From CALESS01 sp964405455 (GTDB lineage: Bacteria > Chloroflexota > Anaerolineae > Anaerolineales > Anaerolineaceae): 64,000 nt of DNA. Location: positions 1-64,000 of the forward strand of contig CAYOOA010000007.1 in assembly GCA_964405455.1 (NCBI GenBank). Direction: 5' to 3'. The translations under genes were made by a program, and so were the position numbers. The notes below the pieces were generated by a model that was given only the letters and a program-made list of their open reading frames with translations, was not told the DNA's origin and ran no database searches. Shown piece after piece: positions 33,099 to 41,695 of this stretch (positions are counted from its first letter, which is position 1; every line of letters starts with the position of its first letter).

Positions 33099-36000
33099 TG
33101 TCGACCGCCATCCAGACGGGTCACGGAAAGGAAGGTGATATCATCGCTGGGCGGTGCCCCCTCCCGGAAGCGGTAGAGGGCGGCTTCAATCTCTTCCAGT
33201 AAATTTGCCTGGTCATTCCGGGCAGCCTTGTAAATGGATCCACCCAGCCGGTCATCCCCGTAGGCTTCACCAGCCGGGGAGAAGGATTCCGAGGCACCAT
33301 CGGTATAGAATACCAGGGTATCCCCCGGCCCCAACTGAAAGATATGGTCTTCCAGTTGAATCTCATCCAGGACAGCCAGTGCCATCCCACCCTTGGGGAG
33401 TTGGCTGACACTGGCGGAGGCAGCATTATATAGGAACGGACGATTGTGGCCTGCATTGGCATAAACCAATTCACCGGTTTTCGGTTTGAGGATCGCATAT
33501 GCGGCAGTAACGAACATGCCGTTCTGTGAATCGTTTAAAAGCAGGTTGTTAACCCGTTGGAGCACCTGGGCCGGACTGTAAATCGTCTGGGCGTTGGCCC
33601 GCAGCAGGGTACGGGCGACTGTCATATACAATGCCGCCGGCATTCCTTTATCCGAAACATCAGCGATGACCAACCCCAACATATCCGGGCTGATCTGGAT
33701 GATGTCGTAAAAGTCACCGCCAACCTGGCGGGCTGTTTGCCAGCGGGCGTCAACCTGCCAGCCTTCCACCCGGGGCAATTGATCGGGAAGGAAAGAACGT
33801 TGGATCTGGCGGGCCAGCTGGATTTCGCGTTCCAACCGCTCGCGGCCGACCATTTCTTCCTGGAGTTGATCATTCTGGATAGCCAGGGCGATTTGCTGAG
33901 CAATCCCGGTGATAATTTCCTGGCGGCGCTCGCGCGCGCCCAGGTTTTCTACAGAATCCCGGGCAACGATCACGCCGTACACTTCTCCCTTGACCGAGAT
34001 AGGAAATCCAAATAGACCATCAGTAGGGGCAAGGATACGTTGTGGATTTTCATCGACTTCAAAACAGGATTGTTTGTGCCAATCTGCAGAAGGACAGCCT
34101 GTCGGAAGGGGAGAAAAGAAAACACGATCCTTTTGCTGAACGTTATCCAGCAAGGAATATTCACCCGGGGCGTACGGCCGGGCGGCCAGGGCGGATTCTT
34201 CTGCCCGGGTAGGAGCCACACCCATCGCAGGTCGAAAGATCTGCTGCACATGATCCCAGAGATAAATGACGCTGGTGTTGATGCCAACCAGGATGGGCAG
34301 CAGGTGAACTATCGTATCCAGGATATCATTCAAATCATTCTGACTGACAACCGCCTGGGCCACCTGGAGCAAGACAGCCGTCACATAGGCTTCCTCCTGG
34401 CGGGCTTCGTTGAGGTGCAGGTTTTCCAGGGCAATGGAAGTCTGATGAGCAATTCCCTGCAGGATGGCCAGGGTTTGTTGATCAATTGGCTGGCCCATAT
34501 GGCGTAAATTTTGATGACTGACCATCAAGGCGCCCAGCAGATTCCCATGGACCAGCAAAGGCAAAATCACCACGGCACCATTTTCGGGCATGGCACCCGG
34601 GGCGAGATTCAACTCCCGCTCCATATCCTGGACAAAAATTGTACTTTTGGATTGACGCAAGCGAGACAGGGCTGGCATTTGCTGTTCTGAAAAGACGGTT
34701 CGGGTGGGCTCTTTTTCCAACCCATACCAGGATTGGAGCTTGAACAGATGAGTAGTTTCATCCCACAGGAAAATGGCACAGCGCTTGACGCCTGAAACCA
34801 GCGGGGTCAGGCGAACCATATCAGAGACAAGGTTTTCCACCGTATCACTGGATTGGCTGGTTTCTGCCACCTGCAACAAGATGGTGGAGACCCAGGCTTG
34901 CTCCTGGGCTTCCTGGTACAGGCGTGCATTCTGAATGGCGACGGATGCATAACTGGCGAAGGCAGTCGTCATCGCCCGGGTTTCCTGCCCATAGCGGCCT
35001 GTGGTATGGTGCGCCAGGGTGATTAAGCCAAGCGGCTGATCTCCAGCCCGCAGTGGGGCGGCAATGGATGAGTAATCCTGGGGAAAGTCCAGCGCCAGGC
35101 CCAATGGTCCCAGGGGATCTTTTGAGGCGCGAACAATCGGTTCGGAATTAAAGAGAGCCTCATTCAACCATTCTCGGACTTCAGCGGATTGCTGGCGGAT
35201 TTCAACCATCTTTTCAGCGCTGACGCCGTGACAGGCGGCTAATTGCAAGTCCTGTTCGCTGCCATATGCAGCGTTCTCATCAATCAGCCAAATCGCTGAG
35301 GCTTCGCAAGGCAGGTTGCTTTCCAGTTCAGTCAAGATTGTATCCATCAACTGGGATACGGCTACATTGGCTGAAAGCAGGATGGCCACATCTCGCAAGG
35401 AATCAGCCACTTGGCGCCGCCATTGCTCGGATTGATACAGTGTGGCGTTGCGCAGGGCAATGGCGATGCCTGCGGAAAGGGTTTCAAACAGGCGCTGGCT
35501 ATTTGTATCAAAGGCATTGAGCTGATCGGATTGAATATCCAACACACCGATCACGTCTCCGCCAAAAGAGAGCGGAATGGTCAGTTCAGAGAGCGTATCA
35601 TGCGGCGGAAGAGCAGACTGTCGGTACAACGGATCAGTATTGACATTATTGGATAAATGCGATTTTCCGGTACGCGCCACCCATGGAATGATTCCTTTGG
35701 GGTCGTCCAGATCAAAGGAAAAATCCATCTCTCGCAGCATTTGGCTGCGGGCGCCGCTGCCAGCCTGAAAAATCACTCTGCGACGGCCGCTGTGAACTGT
35801 AAAAATGTGGATATATGGATAACCAAAGCGATCTTGAATCGTTTGAACGATTTCATTCAATAATTGTTTGAGGTCCAGGATTGAAATAAGCGCCTGGCTG
35901 ATATCAAAAACCACTGAACTCTGTTCCACCTGTGATTGCAGATCGGTATAGAGCTTGGCACCCTCTACAGAAAGAGCAATATTATCGGCCAGCGAACGCA

Positions 36001-36895
36001 GTACCTGGGCATCAATCTCGTGAAAACCATCGACATTATCACTCTGTACGTCCAGTACGCCGAGAACCCGGTCTTCAATTTTTATTGGCAGTGAGAACTC
36101 GGAATGGGTTTCAGGCAGACCTTCTTCAAACCTGTAACTGGGATCCGTTTGAACATTATTCACCAGCAATTCCGTGCCGGTTCGGGCAACAGTGCCGATG
36201 ATTCCCTTCCCAAACTGGGGTTGAAGGTGAGGTACGGCGCCGCTAAATCCTGGTGGGGTGGCCGCCGCGCGCTGATGGATTTGCTGGTTGTCATCCATGG
36301 TAAAAATGGCGACATAGTAATACCCAAATGCTTCTTGGATCAGCTTCGTCACTCGAGCACAGACATCATCCAGGTCTGTCAGGTTGGCGATCTGCGCACT
36401 GACTGTGCGAACCAGATTGATCTGTTCATAACGCCAGTTTTTCAGGACCACCTGGCGGCTGATCTGCAGGGCGACGGCAATATGAGCAGCCAGGCCGTCC
36501 AGGTACTCCAGCTCGGCATGCGAACAGGGCTGGCCTTTGGAGCGAGAGATCAGTAAAACACCCAGGGCATAGTCCTGGGTGATGAGTGGTTGGGCCAGCA
36601 AATCATAGTCCTGGCCATCTTTTTGATGGCTGCCCCTGGCCAGACGGCGCTGCTGAATAGCCTTATGGATCGGCTGAGGTGAATCATCCTGAATTATGGT
36701 ATCAAGGGGAGGTTCACCTGGCAAGGGGTAGTGGGGTCGGTTTAACCACAATTCGGCCTGGCAGGCCAACAACTGGCTGACTGTCTCCTGAACCAAACGG
36801 CACTGGGAAGCTGCGTCCGGCTGACGCATGAGTTGCTCCCCCAGATTGAGAAATTGCTTCCAATCTGCCCCGGCAGAGGGAGTGGGGAAAGTCAT
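33095..36895 (-). CDS. Multi-GAF PP2C-type phosphatase (RsbU/SpoIIE-like)
   Basis: A 1266-residue cytosolic protein with about six GAF-like sensory domains in series (residues roughly 15-150, 170-320, 335-490, 510-665, 680-830, 845-1010) and a C-terminal SpoIIE/PP2C phosphatase (about 1025-1260). Phosphatase landmarks are GGDFYD, VIADVSDKGMPA, YANAGHNRP and FYTDGASESF, so the metal-binding Asp residues are present. By family it dephosphorylates the STAS antagonist in response to small-molecule or redox signals bound by the GAFs. Six GAFs is high for an RsbU-type protein. It overlaps the anti-sigma kinase gene by 4 bp (ATGA). Confidence 0.92.
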   Translation of the reverse strand: MTFPTPSAGADWKQFLNLGEQLMRQPDAASQCRLVQETVSQLLACQAELWLNRPHYPLPGEPPLDTIIQDDSPQPIHKAIQQRRLARGSHQKDGQDYDLLAQPLITQDYALGVLLISRSKGQPCSHAELEYLDGLAAHIAVALQISRQVVLKNWRYEQINLVRTVSAQIANLTDLDDVCARVTKLIQEAFGYYYVAIFTMDDNQQIHQRAAATPPGFSGAVPHLQPQFGKGIIGTVARTGTELLVNNVQTDPSYRFEEGLPETHSEFSLPIKIEDRVLGVLDVQSDNVDGFHEIDAQVLRSLADNIALSVEGAKLYTDLQSQVEQSSVVFDISQALISILDLKQLLNEIVQTIQDRFGYPYIHIFTVHSGRRRVIFQAGSGARSQMLREMDFSFDLDDPKGIIPWVARTGKSHLSNNVNTDPLYRQSALPPHDTLSELTIPLSFGGDVIGVLDIQSDQLNAFDTNSQRLFETLSAGIAIALRNATLYQSEQWRRQVADSLRDVAILLSANVAVSQLMDTILTELESNLPCEASAIWLIDENAAYGSEQDLQLAACHGVSAEKMVEIRQQSAEVREWLNEALFNSEPIVRASKDPLGPLGLALDFPQDYSSIAAPLRAGDQPLGLITLAHHTTGRYGQETRAMTTAFASYASVAIQNARLYQEAQEQAWVSTILLQVAETSQSSDTVENLVSDMVRLTPLVSGVKRCAIFLWDETTHLFKLQSWYGLEKEPTRTVFSEQQMPALSRLRQSKSTIFVQDMERELNLAPGAMPENGAVVILPLLVHGNLLGALMVSHQNLRHMGQPIDQQTLAILQGIAHQTSIALENLHLNEARQEEAYVTAVLLQVAQAVVSQNDLNDILDTIVHLLPILVGINTSVIYLWDHVQQIFRPAMGVAPTRAEESALAARPYAPGEYSLLDNVQQKDRVFFSPLPTGCPSADWHKQSCFEVDENPQRILAPTDGLFGFPISVKGEVYGVIVARDSVENLGARERRQEIITGIAQQIALAIQNDQLQEEMVGRERLEREIQLARQIQRSFLPDQLPRVEGWQVDARWQTARQVGGDFYDIIQISPDMLGLVIADVSDKGMPAALYMTVARTLLRANAQTIYSPAQVLQRVNNLLLNDSQNGMFVTAAYAILKPKTGELVYANAGHNRPFLYNAASASVSQLPKGGMALAVLDEIQLEDHIFQLGPGDTLVFYTDGASESFSPAGEAYGDDRLGGSIYKAARNDQANLLEEIEAALYRFREGAPPSDDITFLSVTRLDGGRH

Positions 36896-37311
36896 GGCGT
36901 GCCCGGCTCCCGTTTCTTGCTCATTATAAGGGTATTGCCGTGGTTGCCGGAGAAGTCGAAGTGAATTTCATCCATCCACTTGCGCATGAAATACAAGCCC
37001 AGGCCGTGAGCTTCACGATCCTTTAATGGAGCCTTGATGTTGGGCAGGGGAACATCCTCCGGGCGGAAGGATCGACCATGATCGTGGAGGATGATGGTCA
37101 ATCCTTCTGACGATATATCGCATGTACATTCAATATGACCGCGATCTTCACCACCGTAGGCATGCTCGATGATATTTGTACAGGCTTCATCCACTGCCAG
37201 TTCGATGGCATAGATGGCAAAAGAGTCGAACCCGGCTTCTTCTGCGGCAGCATGAACAAATTCCCCAATTCCTGCCAGGCTTTCATAACGGCCCGGGAAT
37301 ATTTTCTTCAT
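36892..37311 (-). CDS. Anti-sigma regulatory factor / serine kinase (RsbW-like)
   Basis: A 139-residue GHKL-fold serine kinase of the RsbW/SpoIIAB group. The N-box is ELAVDEACTNIIEHAY, the G1 box is LHDHGRSF and the G2 region is HGLGLYFMRKWMDEI. By family it binds a sigma factor or another target and phosphorylates the STAS antagonist. No sigma factor gene lies in the operon, so the target is elsewhere or is not a sigma factor. Gene order RsbV-like, RsbW-like, phosphatase, HAD is compact with overlaps. Confidence 0.9.
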   Translation of the reverse strand: MKKIFPGRYESLAGIGEFVHAAAEEAGFDSFAIYAIELAVDEACTNIIEHAYGGEDRGHIECTCDISSEGLTIILHDHGRSFRPEDVPLPNIKAPLKDREAHGLGLYFMRKWMDEIHFDFSGNHGNTLIMSKKREPGTP

Positions 37312-37327
37312 ATTCTTGACGATTGGG

Positions 37328-37663
37328 TTAGAAATTACCCACCGCCATCAGGGAATCGCCAAAGATTTTGAAAAGCGCATTGAAGCCAGCCAGTTCAATC
37401 GCAGCATTGATATTTTCAGGAAGTGCGCAAAGCACGACCTCGCCTCGGTTGTAGCGTTTGCAGATCTTCTGGGTGTAAATCAGGACGCGCAAACCGGCAG
37501 AGGACAGGAATTCCACACTACTAAAATCAACCACGATCTTGAAGCGGCCTTCATCAGTGATCGCTTTAAGAGCTTCGGCCAGTTTTGGCGCAGTGGCGCT
37601 GTCGACACGCCCGGTCACTTTGACCAGGTCACAGTGTTTGTATTGGGTAGTACTGATATCCAT
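37328..37663 (-). CDS. Anti-sigma factor antagonist (STAS domain, RsbV-like)
   Basis: A 111-residue single STAS domain. The phosphorylatable Ser lies in the FSSVEFLSSAGLRVL block (second Ser of FLSSAG by family alignment). The start at 37663 (MDISTTQ) has GGAGG 8 nt upstream; longer readings to 37678 or 37711 are less likely. First gene of the partner-switching operon: in its unphosphorylated form it should sequester the RsbW-like kinase, and the multi-GAF phosphatase would restore that form. Confidence 0.9.
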   Translation of the reverse strand: MDISTTQYKHCDLVKVTGRVDSATAPKLAEALKAITDEGRFKIVVDFSSVEFLSSAGLRVLIYTQKICKRYNRGEVVLCALPENINAAIELAGFNALFKIFGDSLMAVGNF

Positions 37664-37753
37664 TGTGAACGCCTCCATTTGAGCAGAGCGATTCATGAGT
37701 CTGATAATCAACGATTATATCATGCCGGGTCAATCAAACCTGCGGATCAACCT

Positions 37754-39070
37754 TTATTCAGCCGATGGGGTGTAGCCGCGGCCAATTCCAAAATAGGTAA
37801 AGCCCAGGTTTCGGCAGCGTGTGGGATCCCACTGGTTGCGACCGTCCATCAGAATGGGTGTGCGCATCAAGGGAAGGATCCGCTCAAGATCCAGTTGTTT
37901 GAATTCATTCCATTCCACGGCCAGAAGCAGGGCATCGGCACCCAGGGCAACCTCATAAGGATCCTTGCACAAAACAATCCTTGGCAGGACCTGGGCAGTA
38001 TTGGGCATGGCCTGTGGATCATAAGCCCGGACCGTGGCGCCTTCGTTTTGAAGCAGGTGAATAATTTCCAGCGCCGGTGCATCCCGGATATCGTCCGTGT
38101 TGGGCTTGAAGGATAGGCCAAGGACACCGATTACTTTTTCATCCAGTGAACCGAGGGCCTTGCGCAATTTGACCACCACGCGGCGGCGCTGATTGCGATT
38201 GATTTCCATCACGGCCTGCAGCAACTGGGGATGCGTACCATGTAAAACGGCCATGTGAGCGAGGGCTTTCACGTCCTTGGGGAAGCAGGAACCGCCCCAG
38301 CCCAGGCCGGCATCCAGAAAGGCATGCCCGATACGCTTGTCCATGCCCATGCCGGTGGCCACTTCTTCCACATCCGCGCCGAGTTCCTCACACATGTTGG
38401 CAATTTCATTAATGTAGGAAATGCGGGTGGCCAGGTAGGCATTGCTGGCGTATTTGATCATCTCGGCTGTGCGCAGGTTGGTGACCAGGATCGGGCAGCG
38501 CAGGGAAAGGTAAAGGTGAGCCACCCGGTCAGCAGCCTCCCGGTTGATGGAACCGAGAACAACCCGATCCGGTTTCATGAAATCATTGATGGCAGAACCT
38601 TCCCGCAGGAATTCCGGGTTGGATACCACCCAGAAATTCAGCGGATTCCCACCCCGGCGTTTCTTGATGATATCGGCTACCCAGTCACCGGTACCCACCG
38701 GTACGGTGGATTTGTTGATGACGATGATTTCGTCATCAACATAATCAGCGATGAATTCAGCCGCCGTGCGGACATATTGGAGATCCGCCTCACCGTCGTT
38801 CCCGGAAGGTGTGCCCACGGCGATAAAGGCAAATTCAGCTTCCTTGAGAGCTTCAGCCGGATCGGTTGTGAAGTGCAGGCGGCCCGCTTTAACATTCTGG
38901 GCAACCAACTGCTCCAATCCGGGTTCATAAATGGGCATGATGCCCTGTTGAATTTTTGAGATGCGTGAGGCATCCACATCCAGGCAAACCACCTGGTTTC
39001 CAAGGTCGGCAAAACAAGTCCCGGTGACCAATCCGACATAGCCGGTCCCAACGACGCAAATCCTACCCAT
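37754..39070 (-). CDS. ugd: UDP-glucose/GDP-mannose 6-dehydrogenase family
   Basis: NAD-dependent enzyme that oxidises UDP-glucose to UDP-glucuronate for surface polysaccharides. The 438-residue protein has the N-terminal Rossmann motif VVGTGYVGLVTG, the NKSTVPVGTGD segment, the catalytic Cys in GGSCFPKDVKAL, and the C-terminal domain LGLSFKPNTDDIRDAPA. These features favour UDP-glucose dehydrogenase over UDP-N-acetylmannosamine dehydrogenase. GGAGG lies 8 nt before the ATG. It is separated from folD by a 197-bp divergent gap. Confidence 0.92.
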   Translation of the reverse strand: MGRICVVGTGYVGLVTGTCFADLGNQVVCLDVDASRISKIQQGIMPIYEPGLEQLVAQNVKAGRLHFTTDPAEALKEAEFAFIAVGTPSGNDGEADLQYVRTAAEFIADYVDDEIIVINKSTVPVGTGDWVADIIKKRRGGNPLNFWVVSNPEFLREGSAINDFMKPDRVVLGSINREAADRVAHLYLSLRCPILVTNLRTAEMIKYASNAYLATRISYINEIANMCEELGADVEEVATGMGMDKRIGHAFLDAGLGWGGSCFPKDVKALAHMAVLHGTHPQLLQAVMEINRNQRRRVVVKLRKALGSLDEKVIGVLGLSFKPNTDDIRDAPALEIIHLLQNEGATVRAYDPQAMPNTAQVLPRIVLCKDPYEVALGADALLLAVEWNEFKQLDLERILPLMRTPILMDGRNQWDPTRCRNLGFTYFGIGRGYTPSAE

Positions 39071-39172
39071 GAATTAGTCCTCCATGAAGAAATTATAGTG
39101 AAAACCTGGAATATTTAACCTAATTATATTCTAATCTTTGGATGAATTGGTGATATGGATAATCGAATCAGG

Positions 39173-39178
39173 TATAAT
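39173..39178 (+). promoter_or_regulatory. folD -10 box
   Basis: TATAAT preceded by CAGG; a -35 is not clear. The roughly 83-nt leader contains a 7-bp hairpin CAACCAG / CTGGTTG near 39187-39214. I recognise no riboswitch. Confidence 0.5.
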
Positions 39179-39267
39179 CTTAAGAACCAACCAGCTAAAA
39201 AACATTCTGGTTGCGTCTTTGTGTTAAAACTGTTTGGATCCTAAAATAAATGATCAGTGGAGGTTCC

Positions 39268-40143
39268 ATGACCGCGCAAATTTTGGACGGTACTGCAACG
39301 GCAGAAAAACTGCGGGCTGAGATTGCCGCAGAGGTGAAAACCCGGGTGGAAGCTGGTAAATCTATCCCCGGTCTGGCAACTGTCCTGGTGGGTGATAATC
39401 CCGCATCGCATGTTTATGTAAAGTCAAAACGGAAAGCCTGTGCAGAGGTTGGCATTGAGTCGTTTGGCATTGAGCTCCCGGCAACTGCCAGCCAGGCTGA
39501 AGTCGAAGAGACGGTTAAAAAACTTAACGCGGATCCAAAGGTTAACGGTATCCTGGTGCAACTTCCACTGCCGGCCGGGTTGGATGAGGAACGTGTCCTC
39601 AGCTCCATCAGCCTGGAAAAGGATGTAGATGGATTCCACCCTGTGAATATCGGCCGGCTGGCCCAGAAGGGGCGCGATCCTTTATTTGTCCCCTGCACGC
39701 CCGAAGGCTGCATGTACCTTATCGGAAAAGCCGTTCCGAGCGTGGAGGGTTTAAACGCAGTCGTTTTGGGCCGCTCCAACATCGTCGGAATGCCGGTGGC
39801 GCTCCTGTTGGTGCGTGCCAATGCCACTGTGACGATCTGCCACTCACGGACGAAAAATCTGGCGGATGTGGTTCGCTCTGCTGACATTCTGGTGGCCGCA
39901 ATTGGCAAGCCGGAGATGGTGCGCGGTTCATGGATTAAGCCCGGGGCGATTGTGATCGATGTCGGAATTAATCGGGTGGAAGATGCCACCCGGCCGCGGG
40001 GTTACCGCCTGGTGGGGGATGTGGCTTACGAAGAAGCGAAGGAAGTAGCCGGTTGGATTACACCGGTTCCCGGCGGGGTTGGCCCGATGACGATTGCCAT
40101 GCTGCTGCGCAATACCCTGCGAGCCGCGCAACTGGTGGATTAA
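39268..40143 (+). CDS. folD: Methylenetetrahydrofolate dehydrogenase / methenyl-THF cyclohydrolase
   Basis: Bifunctional enzyme interconverting methylene-, methenyl- and formyl-tetrahydrofolate, feeding purine synthesis or, in anaerobes, one-carbon metabolism. The 291-residue protein has YVKSKRKACAEVGI (Lys of the active site), GILVQLPLP, VDGFHPVNIGRL, PCTPEGCMYL, VLGRSNIVGMP (NADP site), GDVAYEEA and the C-terminal TPVPGGVGPMTIAML. The start at 39268 is fixed by GGAGG 5 nt upstream. A strong terminator follows at 40150-40182. Confidence 0.97.
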   Translation: MTAQILDGTATAEKLRAEIAAEVKTRVEAGKSIPGLATVLVGDNPASHVYVKSKRKACAEVGIESFGIELPATASQAEVEETVKKLNADPKVNGILVQLPLPAGLDEERVLSSISLEKDVDGFHPVNIGRLAQKGRDPLFVPCTPEGCMYLIGKAVPSVEGLNAVVLGRSNIVGMPVALLLVRANATVTICHSRTKNLADVVRSADILVAAIGKPEMVRGSWIKPGAIVIDVGINRVEDATRPRGYRLVGDVAYEEAKEVAGWITPVPGGVGPMTIAMLLRNTLRAAQLVD

Positions 40144-40149
40144 CGAAAA

Positions 40150-40182
40150 AACAGCCTGCGGATATTCTGCAGGCTGTTTTTA
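40150..40182 (+). terminator. Terminator after folD
   Basis: Stem AACAGCCTGC (40150-40159) / GCAGGCTGTT (40169-40178) followed by TTTTAT-like tail; A-run on the left. Confidence 0.9.
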
Positions 40183-40194
40183 TGACAATTGGTC

Positions 40195-40255
40195 TTGTCA
40201 GACAATTGACTTTTTAATTTATTTTTTGTACACTTGATAAAGTCGGTTGTCAGAC
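40195..40255 (+). promoter_or_regulatory. Nucleobase-locus promoter with GntR boxes
   Basis: TTGACT (40206-40211) and TACACT (40229-40234) are 17 bp apart, start near 40241. A TTGTCAGACAA box (40195-40205) abuts the -35, and a second, imperfect copy TTGTCAGAC (40247-40255) lies just downstream of the start. The paired boxes around one promoter suggest repression by the GntR protein encoded third in this operon. Confidence 0.72.
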
Positions 40256-40296
40256 CGGTAGATGTCCAGACCATTATTCAATCCCCTGGGAACTAA

Positions 40297-41685
40297 ATGA
40301 CGACACTTCTTGTACGCAATATCTCAATGCTTGTGACAATGGATGAAGGCCGCCGGGAGATCTCCCAGGGCGGCCTGTTTATCCGGGATGGATTCATCGA
40401 GCAGGTTGGCCCAACCGGGAGTCTGCCGGAAACGGCAGACGAGGTGCTGGACCTGGATGGATTCATCGTGCTGCCGGGCCTGGTTAATACGCACCACCAC
40501 TTTTACCAGACCTTAACCCGGGCGGTTCCAGCCGCCCAGGATGCCAATTTGTTCAACTGGTTGAAAACGCTTTACCCGATCTGGGCGCGCATGACAGCGG
40601 AGGATATTTATGTCTCCACGCAAACTGCCCTGGCAGAACTGGTGCTCTCTGGATGTACTACGGCCTCAGACCACCTGTACCTGTTCCCCAATGGTTCCAG
40701 CCTGGATGATGAAATTGCAGCCGCCCTGGAAGTAGGGGTGCGCCTGCAAGCTTCACGCGGGTCCATGAGCCTGGGGGAGAGCAAGGGCGGGCTGCCGCCC
40801 GACAGCGTGGTGGATACAGAAGATGATATCCTGGCGGATTCCGTCCGCTTGATTGAACGCTACCATGATCCGCGGCCTGGAGCGATGACCCAGATCGTGC
40901 TGGCGCCCTGTTCACCATTCAGTGTGACCAGTGAGTTGATGAGACAATCAGCCCGCCTGGCGCGGCTGTATGGCGTGCATCTGCATACCCACCTGGCCGA
41001 AACCCAGGATGAGGAGGCCTTCTGCCGCCAGATGTTCGGACACCGTCCCGTGGCATACATGGAATCGGTTGACTGGGTGGGGGAGGATGTCTGGTTCGCC
41101 CACTCCGTGCATGTAAATACCGAGGAAATCGGGGTTTATGCGCGCACAGGCTGTGGGGTGGCTCACTGTCCATCGTCCAATATGCGCCTGGGCAGCGGAA
41201 TTGCGCCTTTGCAGGAATACATGCAGGCGGGAGTCAAAGTGGGCCTGGGGGTGGATGGATCCGCGAGTAATGATAGCAGCCACTTGCTGGCGGAAGCCCG
41301 CCAGGCGATGCTGTTGGCACGGCTGCGGGCCGGCCTGATGGGCGCCTCACTCTCCACGGAAGATGCGCCTCCGCTGCTGACGGCCCGGAAAGCGCTTGAA
41401 CTGGCTACCCGCGGTGGCGCGGCCGTGCTCGGCCGAACTGATATCGGTTCGCTCGAGGCGGGAAAGTGCGCTGATTTCTTTGCCATCCGGTTGGACAAAC
41501 TGGCCTATGCCGGCGGATTGCATGACCCGGTTGCAGCAGTCCTGTTTTGCGCTCCCCAGGGAGTGGACCTCAGTGTGATTGGTGGAAAGATGGTGGTAAA
41601 GGATGGCCAATTATTAACCGTGGACGTTCCTCACCTGGTGGAGCGTCATAATCAAGCAGCACACCGTTTGTTGAATCCAGCCTAG
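40297..41685 (+). CDS. 8-oxoguanine deaminase / guanine-deaminase-like amidohydrolase
   Basis: A 462-residue zinc/iron amidohydrolase of the TRZ/ATZ group. Metal ligands are visible in VNTHHHFYQ, HLHTHLAETQ and the later SVHV and GVDGSASND segments. The THHHFYQTLTRAVPAAQDA block and LSGCTTASDHLYLFPNG closely match enzymes annotated as 8-oxoguanine deaminase or hydroxyatrazine ethylaminohydrolase; with adenine deaminase next door, a purine substrate is more likely than a triazine. It is first in the operon, about 56 nt after the predicted transcription start, with no clear Shine-Dalgarno. Confidence 0.85.
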   Translation: MTTLLVRNISMLVTMDEGRREISQGGLFIRDGFIEQVGPTGSLPETADEVLDLDGFIVLPGLVNTHHHFYQTLTRAVPAAQDANLFNWLKTLYPIWARMTAEDIYVSTQTALAELVLSGCTTASDHLYLFPNGSSLDDEIAAALEVGVRLQASRGSMSLGESKGGLPPDSVVDTEDDILADSVRLIERYHDPRPGAMTQIVLAPCSPFSVTSELMRQSARLARLYGVHLHTHLAETQDEEAFCRQMFGHRPVAYMESVDWVGEDVWFAHSVHVNTEEIGVYARTGCGVAHCPSSNMRLGSGIAPLQEYMQAGVKVGLGVDGSASNDSSHLLAEARQAMLLARLRAGLMGASLSTEDAPPLLTARKALELATRGGAAVLGRTDIGSLEAGKCADFFAIRLDKLAYAGGLHDPVAAVLFCAPQGVDLSVIGGKMVVKDGQLLTVDVPHLVERHNQAAHRLLNPA

Positions 41686-41695
41686 AGGTGAGAGA

